Source of the DNA: Volvox africanus
Lineage: Eukaryota > Chlorophyta > Chlorophyceae > Chlamydomonadales > Volvocaceae
Length of the DNA stretch: 64,000 nucleotides
Direction of reading: 5' to 3'
NCBI GenBank assembly: GCA_030268105.1
Contig: BSDZ01000078.1
Location: 1,966,001 to 2,030,000, forward strand
This document shows positions 47,901 through 59,225 of the stretch, piece by piece. Every line of letters starts with the position of its first letter. Within the stretch, counting starts at the first letter, position 1. The position numbers and the translations under genes were made by a program. The notes below the pieces were generated by a model that was not told the origin of the DNA, ran no database searches, and saw nothing but the letters and a program-made list of their open reading frames with translations.

Positions 47901-50768
47901 AGGGTTTGACAGTATACTGCAACTTTTTCCCTTCCCTTAGTGTAATTTTGCAGTAGACTGGTAAACTTGGGCTTCAGTACCAAGATTAAGTACCAACCAA
48001 CAACCGATACCTTACCATACGTTCTGGGTCCGTCACAAAGTACGGCGAGTAGTAGCCGCGGTCAAATTGCATCCCCTCCACAAACACAAGGCTGTCCTCC
48101 GCCGTCTTGGACTCCTCCATGGTCACAACACCCTGGCGGCCAACCTGTGTACGACAAAACAATACACATACACGCATGCACGCGGGTCAGAACCAAATCC
48201 CTACTTGAACTTAAGAACACACCGGACGGGGCTTCCTCACGTAGGGGCAATTGAAAAGGTTATTCGGATGGACTTATGGACTCCTGGTAGGGTGGGTTTT
48301 ATATAATACACCCTCCTGCTCACTTTGGCCATAGCGTCCGAGATGAGCTTGCCGATGTCCGCGTTGTTGCCAGCCGACACCGCCGCTACGTTGGCCAAGT
48401 CCTTGTCTGAGTGCACCTGGCTGGAAGCCGCCCGGAGCTCCTTTACGAGGGCGACCACTGTCTTCTCCATTCCACGTGTCAGCTAGTGGTTTCGGAGAAG
48501 AGTGTGTGTGTGTGTGAAGGGGGGGGGAGAACATCACGATGTGGGTAAGACTCCTCCTGCACCCTTGGTGTCTGTCATTTCCACTCTTCGCTAAGCCGTT
48601 TCTCGTCTCCTCTCCTCCCCTTGCACCCGCCGCCTTCCCCCCCCCCCAATAGACGAAAAAATCAACACACGGCTTTGGTGCCGGAGATCCCGTCCCCAGC
48701 CCGCTCTTTGAACGAGCCAACCCCGCCAACGTCATTCCCCGTCCCCACTTTGCTCCAAAACTTCTCACGAACCAACCCACTGCGCGCACACCACCACGCC
48801 CCGTCCATTCCTCAGCCCGTCTGTCCTCCCCTTCACAGGAGACCGCAACCCGCCCGCCCAGCAGATGCCCCCCTCCATCCCTCCATCTCTGATCCCGCTC
48901 CCTGGCTCCCAACCCATACCGCTTCTACAACCTAACCCAGTAGACGCCCCTTCATCTCTCCTTCGCCTAAAATGAGCTCACTGCCTGATGTTCCCAACAC
49001 CTCTAGATTTTGCATGGATGCCTGTCGTATCGCCGAAACAGCCGTACGGGGCTATCTGGAAACAGCGCAACCGTAACCGGAAAACAGTAACCAACCTGTA
49101 CGGGGTTGGTTCCTGCCGCAACGATCTTCATGCCCTCAGCGATGAAGGCGGCGGACAGGACGGTGGCGGTGGTGGTGCCGTCTCCAGCCGTGTCATTGGT
49201 GCGCGCGGCCGCCTGGCGCACCAGCTTGGCGCCGATGTTCTCTACAGGGTCCTCGAGCTCAACCTGACGTTGCAATGTTGGGCAGCAGATGGCAGTGGAG
49301 TGAGGTAGGTATGTACTTTGCTACACCTCCAGGGCAACTTCTTTAGGGGCACGGGTAGCAGTCTGGAGAGTTGGAATGAGGGTGTATGGGTTGGGCTATA
49401 ATGTGGGCAGAGGTGCTGAAGGTGCCCGTGGCCACGACAGCGGCGGCCGCGGCCGCCGCAGTGGCTGCGCCTGGCATGGCCTAGGTTGGCGACTCATGAG
49501 TCATATACAAATATATCTAAATATGTATATATCTAGATATACATATATATGTATGTATGTGTGTGTATTATGGTGTAAGTAACAATTCTGAACTCACCTC
49601 CCGAGCGATAGTGACACCGTCATTCACAATTTTCGGAGATCCAAACTTTGATTCCAGGACGACGTTGCGGCCCTGGACAGTTGGGGATTGAGGTGGTTAG
49701 TTGCAGGTGGTTGATTCGTCTGGTGAAGCGGGGGATGTCTCATATTGGGAGCTGCGCGACACGAATTGTCCTCCGGATGCGATTATGCGGCAGCAACCCG
49801 TCCAGCTGCAGATTGCAATATCCCTCGCTCCGAAACACCGACGGAAGGGAAGGGGAGAAAAATTGGGGGGAGATACGAGGGAGACAGAGGAGCCAAGGAA
49901 CGAGGGAAATGGAAGAAAAGACAGAGGAGAAAGAGACAGACAGGCATATAGGTACAACCACACAACAGCACACACACACAGAAGAAGAGAGAGATGGGGG
50001 GGAGGGCGCGAGAGCGCCACGCAGCTGGCTCTGTGGGAGGGAGACGCGCTAGGAGGTCAGGCCCCTACCGCCCGGCTGGGAGACCAATCGAGAGGATAAA
50101 CGTTTTGGACACACCTTGGGTCCAATGGTAACGCCCACGACAGTGGCAAGCTTATCAACGCCAGCCTGCATGCGCTTGAGCGCCTCCATGTTCTTGTTGA
50201 AGTGCAGCTCCTTGGCGGCCCTCACGACAACGCTGCGCCTGTCAATCAAGTTTGTAGAAAATGGAGGGACGCAAGGAGGGCAAGCAGTAGCCAACCGTGG
50301 GTCCCAAATCTAGGATGCGGCTGCGAGAAATGAGAAGTCTTGCTTTCAACGATTCGCTTGGAGTTAACTTGATAAGCAAGCTAGGACTTCGTGAACCATT
50401 TCAGTGGGTGGCTTGATGGGCCGGGTAAGCTCAGGTGCATGACGAATTTTGCTTGCGGCGGCAGCAGCATTGCGACATCACCATATCCACGAATTCTATT
50501 AAGACATTTCACACTCAGACATACTTTCCAGACAAATATTATACATTTCACGATTACCCATTGCTATGTTGGTAATTCACGTCGCGAAACTCCAGATGAA
50601 ATTACCTGCCCCGGACGGCGCGTGGCGCCGACGCCTGGGCCTGACCGCGCATCATCGACCTGAGAACGTAAAGCAAGTCAGTAAGCGAATACTGCGAGAT
50701 CAATGGCATCCCGTGTCATGTCGCTCGCAGACGTCGTAGTTAACCCACCTCATCTGGGTGCCAGCCAT
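44970..50768 (-). CDS. CPN60B: Chloroplast chaperonin 60 beta subunit (group I, GroEL-like)
   Basis: Group I chaperonin subunit; with CPN60 alpha and CPN20/10 it folds stromal proteins including Rubisco large subunit. Thirteen exons, all phases consistent: 50768-50749, 50659-50606, 50238-50115, 49672-49598, 49263-49096, 48482-48324, 48144-48016, 47603-47421, 47035-46886, 46471-46298, 46076-45900, 45629-45433, 45096-44970, giving 578 aa. Residues 1 to about 33 (Met/Arg/Ala/Gln-rich) are a transit peptide; cleavage is probably before AAKELHFNK. Motifs: [18 protein letters not shown] site [107 protein letters not shown]. The C-terminus [13 protein letters not shown] resembles CPN60 beta tails. 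It has no obvious defect. Confidence 0.96.
45231..45314. repeat. Inverted pair of telomere-like repeats in the last CPN60 intron
   Basis: TTTAGGGTTTTAGGGTTA at 45231-45248 faces CCTAAACCCTAAACCCTAAG at 45295-45314. They are separated by 46 bp. Both TTTAGGG (plant type) and TTTTAGGG (Chlamydomonas type) units are present. Confidence 0.9.
49441..49458. repeat. 18-bp perfect GC palindrome in a CPN60 intron
   Basis: CGGCGGCCGCGGCCGCCG equals its own reverse complement. It sits in a GC-rich patch of an otherwise AT-rich intron, next to an AT-rich near-palindrome centred on TATATCTAGATATA (about 49527-49540). Confidence 0.85.
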
Positions 50769-53700
50769 GCTTGTTATATTCCACTAAAAATTGTAAGGAG
50801 CTGCACCAACAACACTCTCGCAAAAGTGATTAACTTTTGATGCACTGAGGCAACAAATAGACTCGAAGCTCGGAAGCTCCAGGGAGGCCAATGTTTCGGG
50901 TTCTAGACGCGGTAGACTATTCCCTCGCATACAATCATTCATACAATTAGCCAACACGTTTAACCCAATAAATAAGTATTTAAAAGGCCATGGAATTAGA
51001 TGAACGGATTGTGGTAAAATGTGCGTTCACGGTTGTTTAGTCGTTACACCTCGACAAGTTAGGTTCTCGACTATCTTTCACCTATGTCAAATCGGAACCG
51101 TAAATGCATTAACGTTTTGTGTATAGCGATGTTATACTGAAACCACATGGAGAGTTTTCGTCGGGACCACAATGGGCAGGAACGAACAACACAGCGGGCA
51201 AGGGTTCGGGTGAGGCAGAAGTGGAAGATGCATTTATTATCAGATCACGAGTTGAAATGGCGTAGTAAGGCAGGTAATCGTCCTACTGGCGAAAACACCA
51301 CCGCCGACATCCACTGCAATTGCTACAAGAAACTTGGAGGAATGTTAACCAGTTGCTACAAACATATCCACCTGCCCATCCCAGGGATATGCACCAATAT
51401 GAATGCATGTTTTCCCGTTAGCTTCGCACGCACCGTAAGCCGTTCTGTCCTCAGTAGCACCCTAGAGAGTTACGGAACCCATTTCCCCCCTTCTTAAGGC
51501 CTCAACGGCGCCCAGACTGACCCTATCTGGCCGCTTTAGCCTGGTAGAATCCGTCACTTCACATAATGCATTTCCAAAGTCACACCTAGCACCACTCTTG
51601 TCCTCGCAAACCTCCCCTGAATACCACCCCTTTAGCCACACCCATCCTCCAGCATTCTCTTCCCCGCCGGTCACTTTTCGTCGCGCAGTTTGGATTGAAA
51701 GGATACAGCACATGTATGATATGCGCCGCACTCATGCCTTCAATTGCCACATGTCCAACAGGCAGGATCAAACTTTGGTTTTAGGTTTAGCAGTGCCCGA
51801 AGCGGTATCAAGATTCGGTATCATCCCTATGCATAAGCGCGTGGCGCTTCAACCTATTTCGCAAGGCTCCAGCTTGCCTTATAGCGCTGGATTAATGGAG
51901 CTGTCCCAAAACCCTTGTGCACTTTGAAATCTTTTTGCAGACACGACGGTTCATTTACAATTGTCACACGTTCTTTAATTTACTTGAGGCATGAGGTTGA
52001 AAAAGACGGGTTCCTGAGCCATGACGAAGGTAATCCTAGCATTCCGAGCGTAGTTTCAGTTAGCTGCTAATGTTTCTTACCGTACACGACATATCATCAT
52101 GAATGCTTATTTGTCTGCTTTACTAATTTAAAGGTTGAGGGTAATTGTTCTTTCATGTGCTGGGTGAGAAACGCTATGTCCGTGCTGACGTTTGATGATA
52201 CCTATTAATAAGCTCAAGCTCTCATAAGTGTCAGTTCTCCAAGAGATGAAATTGAACTTGGCGGGGTAACCTAACATGATGCTCCATCATTTTTATGGGC
52301 GGCTTCCGCTAGCGTTGAACACACAATCTCCGACACCGAGGCCTTTACTTCAACGCGATGCCGAAATTCGGAGGCAGATAGTTTGCTTTAGCTCTGTGGG
52401 CAACGTTAATGGTCTTACTGGCGCTGATGGGTAAATGTGTCGTTGGAGTCCCGCGCATCGGCGGAACGCATCCTGACTCCCATGATTCTTTCTTGGCTTG
52501 GAAATTATGCGCAGGAATGCGGGCCTGCCATTATCGATGTTTACTCCGTACAAACAGCTTCCGCCCGAAGGAGAGGTGAGTTTCTAAGCTGGAGTGAACA
52601 GTGAACAGAAGGCGGAGCGAGCGCCTGGCTCCGCGTTGGCGTCCTAAATGTAATCACCACCCGGAAAGCATAGGTTCTGTTTTTATCCCTTACCACCATC
52701 ACGGATTTAATACCTTTCCAAAATACAAGATACCCTTCACAACTGTCAGGGATATTAACCTTGGGCGTCAGTAGCGTGTCATTCCCCGTTTATTCCTTAA
52801 ATTTTAACTTACACCTGTTGAAAGCCTGCTATAAGTAAAAGATGGCGGCATGCAGTAAAGCCCTGCGGATTCACATTCTCGACGGTATACAGTATGTGCA
52901 CCACCTCACCTGCCCCACTGCCAGGTGGTACCCGCAGCTGACGCTGCCTGCGATCCAAACCTTCAGAAATGCAAGGTGGGGAGCAGTGGAGATAGAACCT
53001 AAACGGTTTGTTGGAGCGATGGGCCAATGGTCATTGCGGTTGCATCCTTTGGCCGTATGGCAGACTCGTTGGCAGATGATTTGGGTCACCAACATCTGTT
53101 TCGGATCATTCATTTGAATCTTCTGAACTGGTTTATCTAAGTGTGGATTCTCATCTGGGTCGGCGGCTGGCTGTGCTGGTTCGGGTCGCCGTGTCGGGGT
53201 TTGCTTCATGGGGTATTCTGATTTGGGTCATGGCCCACCACTGCCTCCTGTCCACTTCTCAAAGGGAAAAGCGGGGGGTATGAATTGGTCACCCTTGCTG
53301 CATGGCTGCCCGAATCCCCTCCTGTGCCCCGCCCGTAAAACAGACTCTCGTGTACACATACGAGAGTCGGTGCATAAGCTGTTGCGGGACTGGTTTCGTG
53401 AAGAGGAGCTATGGGAACGGTCGACGCGCCAGCCTGTGCACCTGTTTACCATGTCATGGCTTAGGTGCGTTCTACTAGTGGGGGCGGAGAAGGAGAATCG
53501 TGTAAAGGCCATGATTACACCTCAGGCGTCTGGCTATCATTTTCGCATTACGCATAGGCCAATCTGTTATTCTCCGCGTTACCTTACTCTACTTTGTTCC
53601 GGCATGCCTTGCAAGGTTTCCTCGTTCCCACATCGCCCCTGTCACAGCGGCCCTCAGGAAATGATGATGATGATGCGTATTGATCATTGTGAGCCACTGT

Positions 53701-53810
53701 GAAAACTTGCATCACGGCGCCCTTAAGCATGTCGCACCACGATCGCACCTTGAGCATATCAAATCATTTCCCTTCCCGCATTCAGGTCTTGCTCATTCGT
53801 CTTCCCCATT

Positions 53811-55062
53811 CAGGGTACGTGCGCCGCACCACGACGCGCTTCGCGCCCGATCTCAGTGATTCCGGGGGCGTCTTCACGATGGGAAGGTCGGACCAGGAGC
53901 CAAGCCTGAATGCGAGAAGCAAAGGCAAGGCCGTCCGTAACGATTGACCGTGTGTACCGTGTCTAGGGGTCGCAGTAGCATACTTAAGAACGTGCAGAGC
54001 AATCCTGTTGCAGCATCCCAGGAAGAGCAAAAGTACAAGCAATGGAATCGTCTAGTGTTACTTAAGTAATACGTGTAAGTGATTATAACTTTAGCCCATG
54101 CGTGGGCCCTAGGCCTTGGACCCTTGGCCAAGCAGTTCTGGGTTCACGGCCATTGCGTACACTGCGTACTGGTTGGAGACGCGCGACTGTCAGGTGTGAC
54201 AAGAACACATTTTGTATCGCGGTGCTGTATGATTGTGACCCTTGTCCATGTCCTATTTATTGTCGGTTGGGGCACGGACAATTGGAACGGGAAAGGGCGA
54301 ACCCACCTGGGGCATGTTGGGGCCAAATGGAAGTGAGGGGGCGGTGAGGGCTTCAGCTACCAATGCCGGGAACCGCACCCCGGGATCCAGCGCTTCGGCA
54401 CGTGGCAGCTGCTTTGGACAGCAACGGGATGTGAGTGTACACCCTTGAAAGGGGTTGGTTTTGTGGCTATCTTGAGCGCTTTCCACGTGTTCCTGTTATG
54501 TGCGAGTAGGCGTGTATGAAATACCTTTTGCCATGGGAATGTGAACTACTATCGGTAGCCACTTACGTGATGACATCAGTCTCTTCGTAATTCGATTTCG
54601 CGTACGAAATGAAAACAGCGGAGGAGTGGGTAGGCTGTGGTTGAGCGTTTTGCAAGGATGACGCTGGCCTAATGCAACCGTGAAAAACCTGATGACAGTG
54701 TCACTGCGGGGGGTCAAGGGCAACAGTGTGCATGTGGGATTGAGCGGTCTGCTCGGCTTCGGCTGAGGACTGCTGCTGCTGTAGCCAGTTTAATATCCTC
54801 CTCAACTTTATGGAAGGAACGGAAAAGAAATACGGGAGAAGAAGAAAAAGAAATGGAAACAAACCTGAATCTTGACCCATTTCCGGGATTAATGGCCGTG
54901 TCACCACAGGCTACGTCAAGTCAGCGGTTGGTCCACCCCACTCACGACCGCCACCACCGCGTCCTGAAACCGGAGCCCGGACACAGACGCGGCCGGGGCG
55001 GGATCCAGAGCCACAGCAGCCCCTGCGCCAGGAGCAGGGCGACTGGTACGCGCCGGCGTAAG
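53811..55062 (+). CDS. Possible split plus-strand gene of unknown function (weak)
   Basis: Three GC-rich open patches are bounded by splice-like signals: 53811-53946 (YVRRTTTRFAPDLSDSGG...), 54280-54430 (GEPTWGMLGPNGSEG... ending at donor GTGAGTG) and 54911-55062 (after a CAG acceptor). The composition resembles disordered volvocine protein. The minus strand of the last two patches is also open (for example LPRAEALDPGVRFPALVAEA before donor GTGGGTTC), so the strand is uncertain. No domain is recognised. The start and stop are not defined. Confidence 0.18.
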
Positions 55063-55572
55063 ACCTTTGCATGTATCCGGCCCCTGCTGACTGGGACATG
55101 TCGGCGCACTGCCTGGAGGCATCTGCATGCCGCCCGCTGCCTGTTACTCCATGGCAAGCAGGCGTCAGGAAGCCAACTGGCGCAGGGACTGGCTCGTTGT
55201 TGTGCGAGTGGTATCATGCACTTTGCAATGTACTTTTAACTGAGGTCTGACTCAGATGTGAGTCCAGTTTGAAAGTTTAGGTCGGGAGCGAATGTGAGTG
55301 TGAGCTGATGATGGGGTATTGGACGTTCATATGCCCGATTTACCGGATACTCAAAGAAATGGATTAGGAAAGCCGCGCTTAACTGACGCTGCCGGTATGC
55401 AACTTACCTGAATGTTGTGTGTTAAGTGTAAGTACGAGTAAAGCTGTGGAACCGTGCAGAAGATGATCGGGGTTAAAACCCATAGCCAGGAGGCTTGTAT
55501 CAGCGGATACCCTCTTTTAAGGTGGAACTATTTTTTCTGGACGCACCGTCTGCAATATGTCACGCTTCGGGC

Positions 55573-55597
55573 ATCTGTGCATATCATATGCACAGAT
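55573..55597. repeat. 25-bp perfect palindrome
   Basis: ATCTGTGCATAT-C-ATATGCACAGAT: two perfect 12-bp arms around a single base. It has no gene association that I can see. Confidence 0.9.
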
Positions 55598-55928
55598 ATG
55601 GCTAGGTGCATCACACACCGCACGGCAATCAAGGTTTCCCATATGCCTCCTTCACAACCTGCGGCCCTAGCTTCACGACCAGCGCTACCGGTTTGTACCG
55701 CGGAGTGAAACTAAACGAGACCTTGGCGCCTGCTTTGTGTACCACCATCACCTACTCCGAGGCGGGGAATCAAGCCAACCCATAAACAACTCTCCGGTGG
55801 TACAAAAGTCGCCGGTTGTGCTCTTTTGCCACGCCACATTCAGTTACCGAAAAACCAGCACAATTCACTGCTGCCACTATAGCTTTCTTCCTTTCCAAGC
55901 GCAGCAAACCAAACATGCGGAGAAGATT

Positions 55929-56874
55929 TTAGAATTTACCTTCATAAACACCTTCACATCCACAAAAATCGCAACCGAAACGTTTCCAGAAGTGGACCTC
56001 CAACGAAACTCTCAACTCCCACGCCGCGGCATTCAGCGAGTACACATCATCCTCATCATCCACATAACCATAACCATCCGCCTTCACAACCTTCCTCAAC
56101 AACCCGCCAGCGCTCCACCCTTCCCTCCCACCCGACCGCCGCACCCGTCCGCGTCAGGTGCCTGTAAGCAAAACACACCACCATAACAACGGAGAAACAA
56201 TCACGTTTGCCGGTGACACGGACGCTGCTGCCCGCTGCGCTTGGAAAAACCAGCCTGAGCGGTTCGCAGGCCCCAATATCGGGCCCGGACAGCCGGCTGA
56301 TAGGAGCTAAGGACATCGCAGTCTCAAAAAGGCGGTGCAGCCCGTACTCATCAACTTGCCCTTGAACTCCTGGAGCCATTCACTCACACCATTCACCAGG
56401 GCATGGGCACCATCGCATTCCGAGTCACAAGAGGCAAACCTGACATACCCAGTTGCCAACTGGCTGCAGTTCGAATATCCAGACGGTCCCGGCCGGCCAG
56501 ATTCACAGCACAGCATAGCACCGCATGGCGAATCGGCGCTTGTGAACATGGTGTTTTTATCTGGCTCCATGCCCATCGAGTTTGAAACGAAAAGAGAGTC
56601 ACACCTAGCAAAACCCGAGGGCAGCGCGTGACTGCTCCAGGAACACTGCGCGCCCATGTATTATCGAGGGGAATGTCGTGATGTTGTGGAAGATGGAGCA
56701 CTGTCGCCATGGAGAACACAATCTGGCACTTCCGCACAGAACACACACGCACACACAGACACGCTCATATGCAAGGCCTCCAGCCGGCAGGCCACACACT
56801 TCACGCGAGAAGTGCCGCCTCGTAACTTCGTATTCGCTATGGGAAGACGATTTGATGGGCATAAAGAGTCCCAT
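55929..56874 (-). pseudogene. Possible minus-strand gene or pseudogene with an apparent frame break
   Basis: Candidate first exon 56874-56762 (MGLFMPIKSSSHSEYEVTRR..., donor GTGTCTG). Then 56657-56307 is open and reads like protein (EPDKNTMFTSADSPCGAM, NGVSEWLQEFKGKL). Near 56355 the sensible reading switches frame without room for an intron (to GLHRLFETAMSLAPISRL... VFPSAAGSSVRVTG). After an acceptor near 56160, a last patch reads KADGYGYVDDEDDVYSLN... and ends at 55929. The frame switch suggests a decayed gene or sequence error. The opposite strand at 56335-56631 is also open (NWLQFEYPDGPGRP), so coding on either strand is unproven. Confidence 0.22.
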
Positions 56875-57721
56875 ACTTCATACTTTCTCAACAACCTATG
56901 CAACAAACTTCAAGACTCCAAAGACACGGCAAGGTGCCGATGCGTCTGTGCGCTCGGCGTGCACACAACATTGCCTGTATTCCAGGGCGTTGCGTTTCAA
57001 GTAGTCTTGAGGGGTTGTTTTAGCTGCTGCAAGGGCAGGCAGCGGCCGTCCCCACTGTAAGAGCCATCGCCGCCCATGTCCAACCCCACACCTCTCACCA
57101 ACATGCAGGTCAACTCCGACTAGTACAAAGGCGCGCACACACACACACACACACACAGAGATACGCGAAGATGGTCAGGGTGTTCTATGCGACAGAAAAA
57201 CAAAGTTCTTATTGTGCGCTGGTGATTATCTGCCTGTAACTGACTAACTACGACGTTGACACCGCCAGAATCAATCTGTCAACGTCGTCCCTGGCACAGC
57301 AAAGGAAAGATGGGTAGTGGACACATCAAGCCATATGGATAAGGCACGTGCACGTCCTGCATTTGCCGCCTGTCATATCACTCCCGTTTCGTAAATCCCC
57401 CTTGCTCGCTGCCTACTGCAGCCTTCCCTTCATACCTTGCTTCCAAAGCCGCCTCACCGCCAGAGGTAGATCGATCAACCGACCGACCGCGCCACAAGGC
57501 TCGTGTACTTAAGTAATGGGATGAAACTGCATGTTGAGTTGTTGATGCGCCGGCCCCGGCATGCCGACGCGACTTTATACGAGATTTGAAGGGAGTAAGA
57601 AAAACTACACCGGAAAAAGTCTGCGATACACGATATGACCGGACCAAAATGAAATTCGCGATTCACGCCATCACGTAAGAGGTAATTTGCCCGGACTACG
57701 TTAAGATGCCTTGCGCTCAAG

Positions 57722-57726
57722 TTACA
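57722..57726 (-). promoter_or_regulatory. Candidate TGTAA polyadenylation word of DCP1
   Basis: The minus strand reads TGTAA about 207 nt after the DCP1 stop. Confidence 0.45.
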
Positions 57727-57932
57727 GTCGCTGCTGCCGCTGCGTTCTACAGCACCTGCGATACAGAGCTGCCGGCCGTCTGCCTGCCCTCGACCCCAAA
57801 TCCCCCAACCATGTCATTTGACCTCAAGCTTTCCCACCTTGACCCTAATACACTTCTGCAACCCACATTCGACGTGCCTATCAGCTGTCAACTTAGGGTT
57901 CATGTATATCATGCTGCCGGGCCCATCCTTTC

Positions 57933-59225
57933 TCACAGCAGCCCTGCAGCGCGCATCTCTACTGTCAGCAATCGTACCAGTTCATCGTTTGCTGCAATGC
58001 GTGTCAGCAGACGCCGGACGCGCTCCTGGTCGGACGCACTGGCGCTACTGCGCGGGCCTGCCGCTGCCGTCATTGCCGGCCCTGGCATTGGCGGCGGCTG
58101 ACGCGTCGCCGGCTGGCTTCCTGCGAAGGATGCTGTTGGCTTTGGCCCCGGCTGCGGTGGTGTCGGCTGTGGGTGCGCCGGCTGTTGCGGTGGCTGCGCC
58201 AACTGATGTGGGGGCGGCACGGGGTGCTGCTGAGGCGGGGTGCCCAGCTGTTGTGGTTGCGGCGACGGCTGGGTTACCAATGGCTTGTGCGCATTGGCGA
58301 AAAGCTTGGCAAGCGCGCCGCCCTTCTGTCCACTAGCAAGATGCTGCTGCTCTGTGGTAGTAGATGAACCTGGATTAAGCACCTGAGGCACGATAAGATG
58401 AACAGTCGACGCAGTGGGCGCTACTTGGGGCGCGGCTGGTGCTGGCACCGGTGGCTGGGATGGGCCAGCCGTGGGAGGCGGCTGCGGCGCCCCACGCTGT
58501 GGCTGTGAGAAGAAGCTCGGTGGTATCGGCTGCGGCGGCTGCGGCGGCGCTCGAGCGGGTTCTTGCGCTGCTGGCTTCGTTTGATCTGCACCTTGCTGTT
58601 GCTTCCGCTTTGCGTTCCGAAGGAGATTGGCAAGGTTGCTCTCAGTAGGGGTGCCCGACGGTTTGGGCAGGAACGCCGCGGGCTGAAGTTGTCGATTCTG
58701 CGCGTTCGCTGTGCCACAGACGGGCTTATCATAAAAGCCGTCGTCGTCTTCGTCGCTTGCTGAACGCACCGCAGGCTGCGATTCGGCAGGCGCCGTAGGC
58801 TCACGCATATCAGCAGGCCCCGCAGGCTCAGGCATTTCAGCTACATCTTTGACTCGCATCAAGATGTTTCCAAACCGCTGCAGGTCGTCCTGCTCGTAAA
58901 ACCAAACACCAGTGATCAATGAGTTCCCGTGCGTATACATCAAGTAGGGCGGGTGTATCTCGAAGTGCAGCTCGCTGTGAACATCTTCAGTGAAGTTCTT
59001 TGTCGACCGCTTGTTTAGGACCATCATTCGAAAGCGCGGCGTCCCGCGCCGCTTCAAGAGGAACAAGGATCCTTCCACGTCCTTGTAGTCCCAAGCCTGA
59101 GATTCTGCTACCATCTTATACAGTGCTACGTGCCCGGAGCTGGCAAGTATTTCCTCAACATCCGGGTCGAATCCCTTCAGCACGGCTAAGATGTCTGGAC
59201 TGGCCACTATTCCGGGACTTGCCAT
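57933..59225 (-). CDS. DCP1: DCP1, mRNA-decapping activator
   Basis: DCP1 binds and activates the DCP2 decapping enzyme in cytoplasmic P-bodies. Intronless, 430 aa. The N-terminal EVH1-type domain (about 8-135) is intact: LKGFDPDVEEILASSGHVAL, DYKDVEGSLFLLKRRG, PRFRMMVLNKRS, PPYLMYTHGNSLITGVWFYE and the helix RFGNILMRVKDV. The middle (about 150-390) is Pro/Gln/Ala-rich with a short conserved-looking block NLANLLRNAKRKQQ. The last about 30 residues (RVRRLLTRIAANDELVRLLT) match the DCP1 trimerisation helix. I chose the Met at 59225 because family similarity begins there; an upstream in-frame Met at 59333 would add 36 residues with no family match. The plus-strand frames at 57.7-58.4 kb are its antisense shadows. 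Confidence 0.93.
   Translation of the reverse strand: MASPGIVASPDILAVLKGFDPDVEEILASSGHVALYKMVAESQAWDYKDVEGSLFLLKRRGTPRFRMMVLNKRSTKNFTEDVHSELHFEIHPPYLMYTHGNSLITGVWFYEQDDLQRFGNILMRVKDVAEMPEPAGPADMREPTAPAESQPAVRSASDEDDDGFYDKPVCGTANAQNRQLQPAAFLPKPSGTPTESNLANLLRNAKRKQQQGADQTKPAAQEPARAPPQPPQPIPPSFFSQPQRGAPQPPPTAGPSQPPVPAPAAPQVAPTASTVHLIVPQVLNPGSSTTTEQQHLASGQKGGALAKLFANAHKPLVTQPSPQPQQLGTPPQQHPVPPPHQLAQPPQQPAHPQPTPPQPGPKPTASFAGSQPATRQPPPMPGPAMTAAAGPRSSASASDQERVRRLLTRIAANDELVRLLTVEMRAAGLL

Larger units (their letters stand above)
50769..57721. other. 7-kb stretch with unresolved coding-like patches between CPN60 and DCP1
   Basis: Positions 50769-52800 are AT-rich with short frames only, and I see nothing there. 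From 52.8 kb GC-richer, coding-like patches appear on both strands: plus 53208-53470, 53811-53946, 54280-54430 and 54870-55240; minus 56874-55929. Each has plausible splice sites, but I could not chain them into one phase-consistent protein, and no family motif is visible. A (CA)n run lies at about 57137-57157. The stretch may hold one or two real genes with long introns, a long non-coding RNA, or decayed genes. Confidence 0.4.

Noticed and set aside
52842..53209. Overlapping frames on both strands (91 and 112 codons)
   Set aside because: Neither has a motif or convincing splice edges.
57706..58367. Plus-strand frames of 60-172 codons
   Set aside because: They are antisense to the Pro/Gln-rich DCP1 region, where all frames stay open because of composition.
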